This document shows, piece by piece, positions 11,303 through 23,140 of a stretch of 64,000 bases of DNA. The position numbers and the translations under genes are program-made. This DNA is from Adenophora triphylla var. japonica (taxonomy: Eukaryota; Streptophyta; Magnoliopsida; Asterales; Campanulaceae): contig JAFEMH010002448.1 of the NCBI GenBank assembly GCA_022495995.1, forward strand, positions 62,001 through 126,000, written 5' to 3'. The notes beneath the pieces were generated by a model that was not told the DNA's origin, searched no databases, and saw only the letters and a list, made by a program, of their open reading frames with translations. How positions within the stretch are numbered: position 1 is the first letter of the stretch; each line of letters opens with the position of its first letter.

Positions 11303-12796
11303 ATGGAAATGGCCAAAAATTCTCCAAAATTGTCCAAAGAAAGGCAAATGTTGTTCTTTGAAAAGTTCAAGGAGTGGTGTAGGGAGATTATGCACGGGAG
11401 AAGATCATTCTTTGAAGAAAGGTACAAGATACGATGCTTGTGGTCTCTCAAAGAATTGGTTCCGGATTATGACCTCTTAAGAGCTTCTTCTTCGTTTTGG
11501 GATACTAGAAGGCATGTCTTTTGCCTTTCCTTCAACGAGATTGTTCCGACTGTCGAAGAATTTCGGGCCTTGCTTGGAGGTCCGGAGGTGGAAGAGATAG
11601 CGGTTCCCTTGCCCGGAGGGGCTTCTTTTGCTGACAGATTGTGCGTCCTCCTTCATCTTTCCCCGGAGGAAGCGCAAGGTATGATCCGCGGTCCCGATCA
11701 TTTCGATATTTCCGGTCTTCCCGACAGATTTAGGGGCCTAGGTTTGGTAGATGATGCCTATTGGGATGCCTTTGCACTTTGCATGTTTGGCACCCTGTTC
11801 ATGGTCTATTCCTTTGGGATCTGTCATCGATCTCTGCTGGATGTTGTCGTTCACTGTCGCACAGGCGAGATGTCGTTCCTTTGATTCTTGGGGAGACTTT
11901 TCATGCTCTCGACGGATTAGCTACCGGACGGCGGTATATGCACGGGGGCGGCCCGTTCCTCTTGACCACATGGGCGATGGAGCGTTTGGGGTTCTTCGGG
12001 AAACCTACGATATGATCGAGCCTTGGACTTTTGCCGGAGAGGTGTTGATGTAGATTTTGATGATCGGGGCTCGTGGGAGCGTTGGATGGCGGGTCGCCGG
12101 CGAGAAGATATCAGATGGTCGGTGCCTCATTGGCGGGTGGAGACTCGCAGAGTGCTTCAGATGGGTCTCCCGTGGTCATGCTTCCGGGCTTTCTCGGTCC
12201 GGCTTCTATATTCCGGCTTTAGTTACGAGACAGTTCGGCTTGGAGCGAGGTTCCTTTGGAGGGCTTTGATGATGTAGCCACCAGGGTGGTGACTCCTGCT
12301 TCTATGGATGATCCCTCGGTGTTTCCATTTCTTTCCCGAGTATGGAGGTATGACGCCTTTCCTTCTCGGGTTATTCTCAGGCGTTCGAGACCGGTGTTCC
12401 TGACCACTTGGTACCTGGATTGGGATGAGAGGCATGCAGGAGAGACTCGGTGGCTATTTTGAGACGGCGTGAGGCCATTGTAGGTGCGGAGGACCGGGCA
12501 TTTCGAGAGGAGGAGGGCCGAGGCGGGCCAACCCTCATGGACCGGAGCGGGGACGCGTGGCCGACTATGAGGCTTACGTCAAGAGACAGGAGAGGAGGGC
12601 TCCTATGCTACCAGCTAGGCTACAGGAGATGAGGGATGACGCTAGGGCTACTAAGGCCCTGACAGAGGCTGGTTTGATAGACCCTGTTCCTATACCAGAG
12701 CTTGGTAGGAGGAGTACCGACATCTTTCCGGTTCAGAAGAGAAAGACTCGGAGGGGGAAGAAGAAGGGAGAGGCCAGTACGAGTGGCTTGGAGTGA
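11303..12796 (+). pseudogene. Antisense DUF7745-type gene of element A, frameshifted
   Basis: Homologue of the open 430-residue protein in G (61333-62625). The first 194 codons from ATG 11303 (a second in-frame ATG is at 11309) are open and align with G. Shared blocks include the LLRAxSxFWDxRR region, an ExxPTxEEF segment and FDISGLPDRF. A 1-nt loss near 11868 leads to TGA at 11882. Further indels follow, since matching peptide switches frame around 12000-12450. The last segment (12557-12796) is again in the starting frame and ends in a Lys/Arg-rich stretch followed by TSGLE. No intron is evident. The DUF7745 name is from memory of the family pattern; function is unknown. Confidence 0.65.
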
Positions 12797-13256
12797 CTCT
12801 GAGGTTTCCGAGTATCCCTTTCTTGTCATGGCAGACACATTAGTTAGATTATGTATCTTAGTTTTCCTTTAGCAGGTTGCTAGTTGTAGGAATGAATCGG
12901 GCTTAGACTCATCAAAGAGCTTTTAACTTGTAATGAATATTTGAATTGCTTTAGAGTTTTTCGAGACGCTTTCATGGTCTGATCAGTTGTATTGATGCCA
13001 AAGTATGGCTTTTATTTGTGCTTTAGACCGAACCGTTTCCATTTTGCCTACGTTCCCCTCATTTTGAGGAGCTCGGGTCTTCGTAGTTCAACTGGTGAAC
13101 TCTTTGTTTTTTGTTTTTTTTTTGTTTTTTTTTTTTTGTTTGTTTTTTTTTTTTGGTGCAACCCTGTTTTTTACCTAGGCTGCCCTTCTCGGGTTTCTAA
13201 CCTAGTTGGGTATTACTCTTTTAGCACTTTTTCTTCTTTCTTCTTTTTTTTTTGTT
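12797..13256. other. Spacer between DUF7745-type gene and pol end in A, with CTACG hairpin
   Basis: T-rich spacer where two convergent transcripts would end. It contains one hairpin (13048-13086), annotated separately, and no ORF. Confidence 0.5.
13048..13086 (+). other. Hairpin CTACG...CGTAG at the pol/antisense-gene boundary of A
   Basis: Outer stem CTACG (13048-13052) and CGTAG (13082-13086), with inner arms TTCCCCTCA and TGAGGAG. G has the same structure at the same place with different inner arms (63069-63115), and Athila has a relative at 28106-28163. Confidence 0.6.
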
Positions 13257-13990
13257 TTACGCGTAGTATCTGCGCAGCTTGTCACCATTCACTGGGTGTA
13301 CAAAGGGATTCCCGTCGAGGTCTGCAAGTTGCATGGCTCCTCCGGAGAAGATCTTCTGGACGACATACGGCCCGACCCATACGGGCTCCCATTTGCCGAG
13401 GGGTTGATACGGGTAGGGGCTTTTCTTTTAGAACGAGATCACCTTCTCGGATCTCCCGATGCTTTACTTTCTTGTCGAAGGCTCTAGCCATTCTTCCTTG
13501 GTAGGCTCGGATGTGTTCCATGGCCTTCGGTCGGCGTTCGTCTAGTAGGGCCGGTTCATCATGGCGACTCTGGAGCCATTCGACCTCGTTGATACGGCTT
13601 TCCAACGGTATACGGAGCGAGGGTATTTCCGGCTCGATTGGGAGTACGGCTTCCATTCCATATGTGAGGGCAAAAGGTGTTTCCCCGGTTGCCGTTCGGC
13701 GATGTTACGTAGCCCCGAGTGCCGGGTGTAACTTCTCGGGCCAATCTACGCCTTGGACTGACCATTTTCCGGATGATATTTTCCCGGAGTCTTGTTTCTT
13801 TGCTTCGACGGCTCCGTTGGTTTGGGGCCTGTAGGGAGATGACTTGTGACGGGTTATTCGGAATTACGCCGGCACTTTGTCACATTCCCCTTCGAAGTGG
13901 GATCCATTATACGAAATGATTTCGGCAGGCAACCCGTATCTGCACATGATGTTTTCTTTGATAAATAGGGCAACTTTCTTTGAATTGAGG
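13257..13990 (-). pseudogene. Integrase C-terminal half, element A
   Basis: The minus strand reads into a Ty3/gypsy integrase. An ENIMCRYGLPAEIIS-like segment near 13950 corresponds to the core region before the second catalytic Asp. It is followed by a block matching the G integrase (WLQSRHDEPALLDERRPKA) and the end KLRRYYA with TAA at 13257-13259. The frame is broken several times, so no active enzyme is possible. The N-terminal zinc-binding HHCC part and first catalytic Asp are not seen to the right of about 13990. Confidence 0.7.
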
Positions 13991-14980
13991 ATTTTGTAGG
14001 ACTTTGCAGAGCATCCTTTCCAATTCCTTCGAAGAAATGACCAATCTGCGTCTCTTTAGGCTCTTCCGCGGTTCCCAATTCACACTTGTCAAAATCTCTT
14101 CGGCGGCTTGGGCTCGATTTTCCTCTTTAGGACAACTGCTTTTTTTTTTGTTGTTTGATTTTTTTTTTTTTTGTTTAATGTGTACGCTTCTTTATCTAAT
14201 GAATTATTATTAAAATTTTTTATTAATTAATTCATCATTAGTTAAAGTGGCAATCAAGGGATACTCGAAAGGTTCGTCATTTCATTGAAAACGAAAGGGG
14301 ATACGGCGCTTGCTACGGACTCGTAGTCTTCGGGCGTAAGGCCGTCGGACGACCCTAGAGACTCGATCTTAACAAAGAGAGAGGCTGGGAGGACTTGTCC
14401 TAGATTGACACAAAGGGACGGGGGACCAATCCAAGCTTGGTGATCATTTCTTCCTTGGTCGCGGACGGGCACGAGAGGTTTTCCCAATTTCTTAGCGGCT
14501 TTCTTTGTTGGTGGCCTCATGACTCGGGAAGCTGTGTTGTTTTGTTTTCCTTTCTCAATTCTTTGCTATCATCTCTTGGACCGAGCCAAGATCAATCGGA
14601 GTCGGCACTGGACTTCTTCTTTGAACAATTGCTTTGCATAACGGACCATCCCAATCATCGAGGGAAATTCCGTGGCCTTAGCTTTTGGCACCGTCGGTTC
14701 GAACTCGGGTTTCGGATCTTCTGGGCGGTAGGAATAGTGGTTGTGAGCTTCTCGGCTTGTTCCACCGGGTCGAGCACGCCTCTGAAGGTATACTCGCTCT
14801 TCATGGTAGTGGTAGCCCCGGAGTATCTTGGGTAGGTCCGGGAACATTCTACGGACCGGGTTAGCCTTGGTTCCTCTAAACTTGTTGAGGCTATCCTGTA
14901 GTTTTAGCCATCCCCGCCGTAGGAGTGGGCTCTGTGATGTTTCTGGTTGTGTGGGACCCTTTACAAAGTAGTCGGCTAAA
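13991..14980 (-). pseudogene. Pre-RT linker and deletion scar of element A (RT/RNase H absent)
   Basis: About 1 kb separates the G-patch segment from integrase, too little for RT plus RNase H (normally about 1.8 kb), and I find no YxDD or FxDD box. The right part (14254-14850) codes in pieces for a charged linker. An A+T-rich stretch with two long T runs at 14140-14230 is the likely deletion scar. Confidence 0.55.
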
Positions 14981-15946
14981 TTAGGAGGAAGGGGAGAGAT
15001 TTAGGGTTGTCGGCCAGGGACCTTTCTGTGGCGGCTTCAAATCTTTTTCCCTTTGTAGTGTCACCGGGGAGGCCTCATATCCCGGGCCGTGGCGAGTATT
15101 CCGTCCTTTCACCTCGATGAGTTTGTGAGTTCCTTGTTGGTGCTTCCCAGGCCAGAGGCCACGTAGATAGCTCATTTTTCTCATCATTTTCAAGACAGGA
15201 GGGATTTTATCCCGAGTGACCGTCGGATCTATGTTGCACACTTGGGCCTTGGGAGGCTCGGCCGTGAAGCCCGTTAGCATGTGACCTTCCTCGTCATGTT
15301 TGATTTCCAGAATAGGTATTCCGCCCAGTATACGTGCCCTCTAAAGTGACTAAATCTCCGTAAATGGTCGTCGGATCCCCATTCGAGGCGAATTTCACAC
15401 CTTTGGTGGAGGCTTGAGGCGACCCCTTTGACTTGATGGAGCCAAGGTCTTCCCGGCGGGGCATTGAAAGTAATCGGGATGTCGATAACCTGGAATTCCA
15501 CAGTATCAATTTCGGTCCAAACCGAGAGGTCTAAAGTAGCAACTCAGGGGACTGCTCGGGATGTTGAGTCGTAAGCTTTGGCTGTGAGAGAAGAAGGCTT
15601 CAAGTACGTAGTCTTGATATCAAGCAAGCTCATGATCTTTGCGGAAGAATGTTCATTCCGGACCCATTGTCCACCGGGACCCGAGGGAGGCGTCGTTCAT
15701 CCAGTGGGCTGTGATGAAGAGAGGCTCATTATGATCGGCCCCAAATTGAGGGAGGTCGAGATCTGTGAAAGTGATTATGTTCCCGTAGTGGATGTTTCCA
15801 ATCAGTACCACATCATCGGGAGTAGCATCAATAGGCACGAGAGTGCGAGCCGAGGCTTTCTTCCGGCTTCGGCTTATGGGGATAAGGCGAAGTGAGTAGA
15901 GACCGAGGGAAATGTTGGCTGTGTTTGCTTCAATTTGGGTGAGCAC
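14981..15946 (-). pseudogene. Aspartic protease and G-patch region of element A pol
   Basis: Protease active site DNGSG is encoded at about 15657-15671, preceded by a block ending ...DLPQFGADHNEPLF and followed by FQVIDIPITFN and GRPWLHQ, as in Tat proteases. Then comes a G-patch-like segment (about 15065-15195; RKMSYLRGLWPGKHQQG and GPGYE). A G-patch after protease is a known trait of Tat/Ogre pol. The frame is interrupted several times. Confidence 0.65.
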
Positions 15947-17330
15947 GGGATCCTCTTTTTCGAGTGCAGAGTTTGTTTGTCTTAGCGTAGGGCGGCGATC
16001 TTCTTTTGGTGTTTGATCTCGTGGCCTTCTTATACGCCTTGGGATTTCCTTGGAAGATCTCGCCCGGAGCGGGTCAACAGATTAACTTCCTCATCGATCG
16101 TCTCTTGGTGGATTTCTTCAATGTTGCTAGGGTCAATGGGGAGCCCTTTTGGCTATTGGCCATTGGTTACGACGGAGTCTAGTGACGGTGAGGGGGCTGC
16201 TTGGCTCCTTCTGGCGGCCCTTATAAGCTGCTTCCCAAGTCACGAGGCTTTTGGGTTTGGGGTTGTGTTGTTGCCCCTTGGATGGCCTGAGCTAGGGCGT
16301 CCTCGATTCACTCTTATGGCCGGCCTTGCTCATTGTTATCATGCAACAAGAGTCGCTATTGTCGGGACTCGGCGGCTTTTCGATCTCATCCCGGTATAGT
16401 GCAGCCATTACGGTTCCTTTACGTAATATTCGAGTTGGAGATGATTATAGCACTTTGTGTTGGAGCGCATCCGGTATCATGCCGGTTTCTAGGACTTCTC
16501 TGAAAGGCGACATACATTCGGGGAAGGTGACCTCTTCTTGGGTAACCACGATAAGGATCGTTACCTTGCTTTCGGGCGGATTTGATCGACCGGGGGTTAT
16601 TCTCTCATTTGGGAGAATGGGAGTCGATCTCCCTCTTTCTAGCAAATCTTCAACTATCCGCTTGGATCGGATGTACGAGAATCCTTTCCCCCAAAGCATG
16701 GTAGGCGGTGTTGAATTCTATGACCTCCACATACTCGGCCCGGGAAATTTCATGGCTTTCATGTCCTCGGTCTCATATTCGTCTTCCGAAGTTTCTTCTT
16801 CGTAAACGCTTGCGATAACCGGCCATTGTGCACGGCTCCCATGGGCTCATTTACGGCATGATTGTTCCAAATTGTTTCCGGATGCGGGGCCTCGGTTGAC
16901 TCTTCACTCTCGTCATCATCATCATCATCGCTGTCATCGAGAATCTTCTTCCCATACTACGGGATTTCGGCGGAGAGGAACGCCGATCAAACCCGTTGGG
17001 GAATATGGGTGCGTGCGGCCGCAAAATTGTCATATGTTCCCATTCCGGAAGTGGCAATTGTGACTTAGCTTCTCCTCCCGAAATTGCGGGGGAAGAGTGA
17101 GAGGGTGGCACGTATTTGACACCGGGTAGGATATAGAAGGAATCCTCCTCTTCCGATTCTTCACTATTCTCGGGATCATATTCGGGCTCTCCCAAAGCCA
17201 ATTTGCGAAGTGCACTAACTCCGAGATGCTCTTCGGCCTCTTTCTTTGATAAGCCCCGTCTGAGCGCCCGCCGGAAGCTTTCTTGTTCGATTCTTCTCGA
17301 TTGTTCTAACCATCTTGTGTAAATGGTCCT
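15947..17330 (-). pseudogene. gag-protease linker of element A
   Basis: Minus-strand coding remnants in shifting frames. One segment (16851-17201) is strongly acidic with an ESEEEDSF run. No catalytic motif is seen. It is taken as the linker between gag and protease because of position. Confidence 0.45.
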
Positions 17331-19572
17331 CTCATGTTACGAGCGGAACGGCCCGGTTCTTCGGTATCGGCCTTCCCTTTATCCGAGAAATAGCGGGCCT
17401 CGTATTCTTGCAAGGAGTCTCGACATGAGACCAAGATGGGTTGATTCGTTCGATATCCTCGAGTGCGAGGGAATCCGAGTCGGGATCCTCGACGAGGTTG
17501 GCCACGGGTATTTGGGGACCTTCATCGGCATCTTCGTGGGCGTGTGAAGATTCTCCGCATTCAATCATATTCACACGATTATGGTTCCTTGGCGGCGATT
17601 TTTGGCGTGTTAGGCCCCTCGGGGCCTTCCAACTTTCCTTGCTCTATTAGCCTGGATTGCCTTTTTCGAGTGAAGCGGTATCGATCGAGATGTCCAGTGA
17701 GCTTGATGAAAGGCACAATACTTTGTAGTATCCACGGGAGCATTCGGATTTACGGGTTGGAAATTCTCCAAAGGCCGCGGCAAGCCTTCTTTCACCGAGT
17801 CCCTAAAGATGTCATTCGGGGGCATTCCAAAGTTTTCGAGATTTATGACCCGCGGTGCAGGCTCATTTGGTTTCTGGGAGCAAAAGGAGTCGTGTTATTA
17901 CATTCCTGTCCCGCATAGTTAATCGTCTCTTTGCCTTTAGCGGGAAGCGAGGCGGTGTTTGCGGGAGGAGCCCGATATACGTAGGCGAGTGCGGCGGCGG
18001 TTGCGATTGTAGGCCTTTTCAAACTTAGGCTGCAGAGTTAACCATGGCCCGTAAGTCGAGTATGGGAAGTGAGCGAGGGAGGCTCTCGAATGTGGTTTCA
18101 AGCATGAGTGGAAGATGTCCAGTTGTTCCTCTTCGGAAGGAGGGATGGCCATTTCACGAGTTTCGGATTCCACCGCTTGTAAAAGTCCCCAACATTCTCG
18201 TCGGGCCATATTTGTTGTTTGTAGGTCAACCCTATTTGTTTCCCATTCCAAGTTGGCCTTATATTTCTACGTGAAGGCATTGGTAATTTGGTCCCATGTG
18301 GCCACGGCTTCGGGTTTCAAACGGAAGAACCACTTTAAGGCACTTTGGACTTCAAGGATAGGCGAAATAGTCGGCCAGCTGGCGATTGGTACATCCTTTG
18401 GCTTTCATTGCCAAGGTATATGTGTCCAAATGGGTTTTCGGGCATGCGGTCCCATCAAAGAGATCCAGATTAGGCATCACGAATTTGTGGGGCGGAGGAA
18501 CAATGGAGTCCGGGTGCAGTAGGCCGGAAGGCGGCTTCTTGGCGATCGGTTCGGCGATACGTGCTTTCATTTCCTTGTGTTGTTCCATGAACCGGGCCGG
18601 ATGAGGGTCTTGTGGCGGAACCATGGCATTCAAGCTAGTGGGTGAGCTAGAGAGAGGAGCTACCACTGGAGCGGGCGGGTGGAGGGAACGGCCGATCCGG
18701 GGACGTAGGTGAAAACTGTCCTGGGGTGAGTTACCACAGGGAGCACGAGTAGGAGCACGAGCAAAAGGATAGAACCTTGCGGCTTCTTTGTTGATTTTCA
18801 AGCGGCAAAGTAGGTGGGGGCAGCCCCGATGTGGCCGGATAACTTGGATTTCAGTGGGGCCCGTAAGTAGGCTTGAGTGCGGGCTGCTTGTCCCGGATTG
18901 TTGAATTGCATGGTGCTGTGGTGAAGGTGTGTAACAGGAATGCTGCGGTCTGGTGATTCGGATGACACGGGATGGAGGCTTGGTAACCCATAGAAGTCCG
19001 AGTAGGGAATGGATTTGTGTGAGGAGCGGTGAACTAGTGCGTTACGAGGAGGGCTCTGGCGTGCCCCGAGAACCAAGTTGCGGCGGCATTCCAAAGCGTA
19101 GGCCATTCTTTGTGAGGGTCGGATTGATCGGTTCCGGGCGAGGCGGGATCCCGATTAGGCTGTGGCATTCCGAGATAGCCCCAACCATGAGAAGACATTC
19201 CGTGCGATTTTGCCCCATTTGATTTGTGCCGTCGGGCTGCATGGATCCGGTGGTGCGTGGTTGGGGAGGCGGTGACCCGAAAATCGAGGAGCATGGGTTA
19301 CGGTAGCGGCACCATAGGAGGTGGGTGGCGGCATCTGGTGTAGTCGGGCGGCGAGAGTGGGGTTGGCATCCTCGTCTTCTTCCACGGTGAAGGTGCCATC
19401 CGGATTGAGTGGCGGCCGGACCGTGACTCTTAATAGCCTCCATAAGGCTGTTTAGCTGTGCTTCTGTCGTAACCTCATACGTTACGCTAGCGGATTCCAC
19501 TTTGTTGCTCTGTACGAGGGGTCCGGGAGGCGGAGTGACGTTATCTCCATCATTACCGGCGATGCGAGACAT
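17331..19572 (-). pseudogene. gag of element A
   Basis: Likely start at 19572 (MSRIAGNDGDNVTPP). A capsid-like segment near 18352-18480 contains MPNLDLFDGTACPKTHLDTY, a typical Tat gag pattern. A cysteine/histidine segment YCAFHQAHW lies near 17700, where Tat gag has its zinc-finger-like YCxFHxxxGH box. At least five frame breaks separate open segments (19042-19572, 18352-18801, 17937-18251, 17610-17825), so no gag is made. Neighbours are the leader and PBS on the right. Confidence 0.65.
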
Positions 19573-21023
19573 TACGAAACCCGGAGTCGGAACAAACGGC
19601 GAAGGCGATGACGCGCTTGACTCTTCCCAGGCTGATCAAACGGTGACCGGTGCCCGAAACCAAGCTTTGTGCGGAGGCTGCGGGGGAAAGGACACGAAGG
19701 TTCGGATGTGCAGGAATGGAAGGAGGGTAGGTGTTTGGGCTTTAGGCTCATGCAACATGCGGTTTATTTGTTCACGTTTACTTAAAACATGTTTTATTAA
19801 CCTAATCGGTTGGAAAAGATTGCTCTTCTTTTCGCAAACTACTCGATTCTGGATCGGTGGGCCCCGTCACTACGTCTATAAGCCCCTCGTATTCCACCGT
19901 ATTTCGACCTCCCGGGGTGGACGGCCCGGGCGAGGGTCCTATAGGGCAAGCGGGTCCCACCGACCGAAAGAAAACGATCCTAAAAGTCGGCGGGTAATCG
20001 AGTCTTAATGAGCATTCGATGTAAATTACGGACAAGGCGACGTCGAAAGTCAAGATCATGTCCGAGGGCTCGACGAAAAGTCGGCATGATTTGGGTGATA
20101 AGCGTCCACGATTGATCTTGACTTGTCGTCGGTTAAGCCGTAATTAGGCATGGAATATTCATTAATCCTTGATGACTCGGTGTCAATCTTTGGGAGTCGG
20201 TGTATAATTTGTGCCGGTCGAGCCGAAGTCAAGGCGCCTGGTCAATATCTTGGTCAAAGTCCGCGGCGGAAAACCGGCAGAACTTCGACTGATTAGGGTC
20301 CCCGAAAGATATTGAGTCGGTATGCCGACAAAGGCTTGAAAGGAAAGGTCTATACACGGACAGGGCATGACACAGACCAGACTAAAAACCAACCGGGTCT
20401 CGGACAAAGTGTGTCACGGACAAGTGCATGGTCGACACGAGGCTCCATGGGATGTTTGGGTAGTCCTGTGCTCATCCGAGAGGCGTAATAAGACCAAACG
20501 GACCGCGACAAGGATTTCCCCGGGTTAAGGACGTAGTGTGCGGTGTACGGTCACGTGCGCGTAGTGTGCAAGCAGTCTATATTCTTTTTCTGAGTAAAAT
20601 AGAGATTTTTTTATGTATCTTAAAAATATGATGCATGATTTTTCTTTTTTTTTTTGAGAATTTTTTTCCTTCTTCTTTTTTTTTGAAAATCTTTTTTTTT
20701 TGATTTTTTTTTTTTTTATGAGCACATAAGCACGAAACTTCCGACAGTTAGGGACATTATTCCGATAGTCAAAATTTTGACTTTCTCCGAGGCGGCCAAA
20801 ACAACATGAAAACTGTGCAAAAATCAACACACACACAAAAATGATTTTCAAAGCCGGGACGGAAGCTTGACCCTCAAAAGCTTTTTTTTTTTGAAAACGG
20901 TGATACCGGTACGTGGGATTGTTAGACCACAATTTATCCCCGACTCGTGTTAGGAGGCGATAACGGGAAATTTAGTGGTTTCCACCAATATACCAAATAC
21001 CATTTTTTTTTAAAAAGCTTAGA
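19573..21023 (-). other. 5' leader of element A
   Basis: Long untranslated leader between PBS and gag start, with several T runs on + between 20640 and 20720. No ORF deserves a call. Confidence 0.5.
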
Positions 21024-21041
21024 TCCCCAGCGGAGTCGCCA
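21024..21041 (-). other. Primer-binding site of element A
   Basis: On minus it reads TGGCGACTCCGCTGGGGA, one base inside the 5' LTR. This type of site is shared by Tat/Ogre elements (tRNA-Arg primer as I recall). Confidence 0.8.
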
Positions 21042-21042
21042 C

Positions 21043-22777
21043 TGTGATGATGTGTATCCGAAAATTTTCCCATTTTTATGTTTGAAAGAAAATCAACGAA
21101 AACGGAGTTGCCACGCCATTTTAATTTTGAAGGCCAAAACTTTGAAAAAAGCCCGAGGTCAGAGATTTAGGTTCGGAGGTCATGTTACGCGTCGGGAAGG
21201 ACGTTAGTGTGCACCCGACGCGCCTCGTAAAACGAGTCTTCCAAGCTGAAAATCATTTGTGTGTGTGTGTGTGTGTGTGTGTGTTTTGGCCAAAATAAGT
21301 TGAAACTCAGAAAAGTAAAAATTGGGATATCTTTTTAAGACTTTAAACTGATCCCATGATTTTTTGGAAGATTTTTGGATTGAGATTTGGTACTCAAAAG
21401 ACCTTTTGAAGTTGAGAGCCATTTCTGCCAGAATGTAAAAGGCAGTGGACCTTTGATTTTGAAAGGGATTCAAGGATCTTAAAACTTCATAATCTGGATA
21501 AACTCAGAGAATGAAAGTTGTTCTAGACACCTTAAATAAAGTTTGTGCGAAGGAATTTTCCATTTTGGAAAAGATTTGAGGGGTCAAAACCTTCTGGAAA
21601 CCTCAGATATGAGATCTGGATTCCCAGAAGCTGATGAACTAGCCTCTGAAAGAAAATTTGAAAAGAGGAGTTTTACTCACCCAAAAAATAAGGTAAAAAT
21701 ATGTATGGAAAGCTCTGGATGTTGTCTACAAAAAGTATTTTGTAGTCAACACCAAATTCCAAGTTTATCTGTGTCCAAAAATTAAGACCATGGACTGAGG
21801 TCTGAGAAAATTGCTACTGGACAGCAACTTCTCAAGAAAGAAAATATGATTTTAAAGGGGGTTTTGCATCCATGCTTGTCCCCATTTCCCTAGGTTTTGG
21901 TTAGTGATCACTAGACATTTTAGTATTGAATCAACTATACCAAACCATCCTTGGGGTACATTAGGACTAAGCATTTCATTTGCTTGGGAAGGGGATTTTT
22001 ATCCTTTGAAAATGAGATTTTATGCTTGAAAATGGTTTTTAGGGTTTTGAAAATGAATTTTCTTGGTAAGAAAGTAAGAAAACTTTGAAAATAATGTTGA
22101 TCTTTGTAGAAGATCATCCATGGAGATGGTCTTCCATGGTGATCTTCTTAGATCTAGAGCAAGAAGATGAAAGAACTACATTTTGTAGTTTGAAGATGCA
22201 TGCATGGATGAGATTTAGGGTTAGGAAGAGGAGGGTTTACCAATCTTCCTTGTGTTCTTGAGTGTTTGGCTTGAGTGTATGAGTGTTTAGGGCTTTAATA
22301 TGAGAGTGAGTGGATGAGTATGAGTTGGGAAAGATTGGAGAGAAAAAGGTGACAATTCAAGTGAATTCTCACTGTTTTCTCTCTATATTTCGCCAGAGGT
22401 TCGGTGCAAAATGTGTTCTTCCTCCTTATTTTTGTGACTGGAGGGCTCAATTTATAGCCCTCCTGACTTTACAAAGTCATCCGCGCGGATTGGACTGCTT
22501 GGCGTGCACTGTTCATTAAATGCAGCTCCAGCTTTGGACACAAGGAATATTTCTTTTCAAAATTCAAATTAGAAAATGTTTTTCAACTTGCTGTTTCGGG
22601 ATTTTCTTAATTCTTTTGCTTTTTGAGATTCCTTGGAAGGTTTAACTCTAAATAGCAATGCCCATTTTACCCTTACTTTGTTAGAAAAGTTAGGATTGTT
22701 AGGAATGTTAGTAATTGTTATGACTTTCGTTAATTTTCTAACGAAAATTCTAACAAGCTCAAATTGGAGCACTTACA
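21043..22777 (-). repeat. 5' LTR of element A
   Basis: 1735 bp, partner of 4422-6158. The promoter is TATAAAT at 22450-22456 in a GGAGGGC/GCCCTCC dyad, with ATCCGCGCGGAT at 22479-22490, 22 bp upstream. It reads toward gag on minus. Confidence 0.95.
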
Positions 22778-23071
22778 GTAGGTTCAGACGCCTCACAATA
22801 GTCTCCATTCAGGTACAGGTACCTTGCAATGGTCTCATTCAGGTTTAGACACCTCCCAACAGTCTCGCTCAGGTCAAGGTCCCCAAGCGCGGTCCTTACA
22901 CCTTCGAACTACGATCGGCTTGATTCCCGCTCGGGATACGTAGGAATCCTTTCGCTAAGGGTCCAGCCAGCTGACACCCCAGGTCTTTCCAAGTAAGGCA
23001 TCCCGATTTGGATCCTTATCTTTTTTCAACGACCCCACCTCCTTCGGAGGAGACGTCGTTGAGGGGCTACC
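22778..23071 (+). mobile_element. Element D, end of internal region with CTACG hairpin and polypurine tract
   Basis: Reverse complement matches 56493-56780 of G. It contains three diverged copies of a roughly 30-bp motif (22787-22865), a hairpin on minus (22909-22943; CTACG/CGTAG with inner TCCCG/CGGGA) and the purine tract GAGGGGCTAC (23061-23070) directly before the LTR. Confidence 0.8.
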
Positions 23072-23140
23072 TGTAAGTACCCAAATCAGGATCGTCAAAA
23101 TCCGTCAGAAAATTAACCGAAATCCGTTAAATTGGCCCAC
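23072..23140 (+). repeat. 3' LTR of element D, left fragment
   Basis: Starts TGTAAGTACCC after the purine tract and is cut by the Athila insertion at the target site CCCAC (23136-23140). It continues at 35313. Confidence 0.85.

Larger units (their letters stand above)
4422..22777 (-). mobile_element. Tat-lineage Ty3/gypsy element A, full length but lacking RT/RNase H
   Basis: Both ends are LTRs of about 1.74 kb with TG...CA termini (4422-6158 and 21043-22777). The primer-binding site lies next to the right LTR and a purine tract next to the left one, so gag-pol runs on minus. Order in the gag-pol sense is 5' LTR, PBS, gag, protease, G-patch, integrase part, then antisense DUF7745 and PMD genes, minisatellite, purine tract, 3' LTR. 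Flanks are CCAGG (left) and GTAGG (right), an imperfect 5-bp duplication. The flanks rejoin into D sequence when compared with G (56.77-56.80 kb), which supports simple insertion into D. Confidence 0.9.

Noticed and set aside
4417..22782. Perfect 5-bp target duplication for element A
   Set aside because: Flanks are CCAGG and GTAGG, only three of five equal. The insertion is supported instead by continuity of D sequence compared with G.
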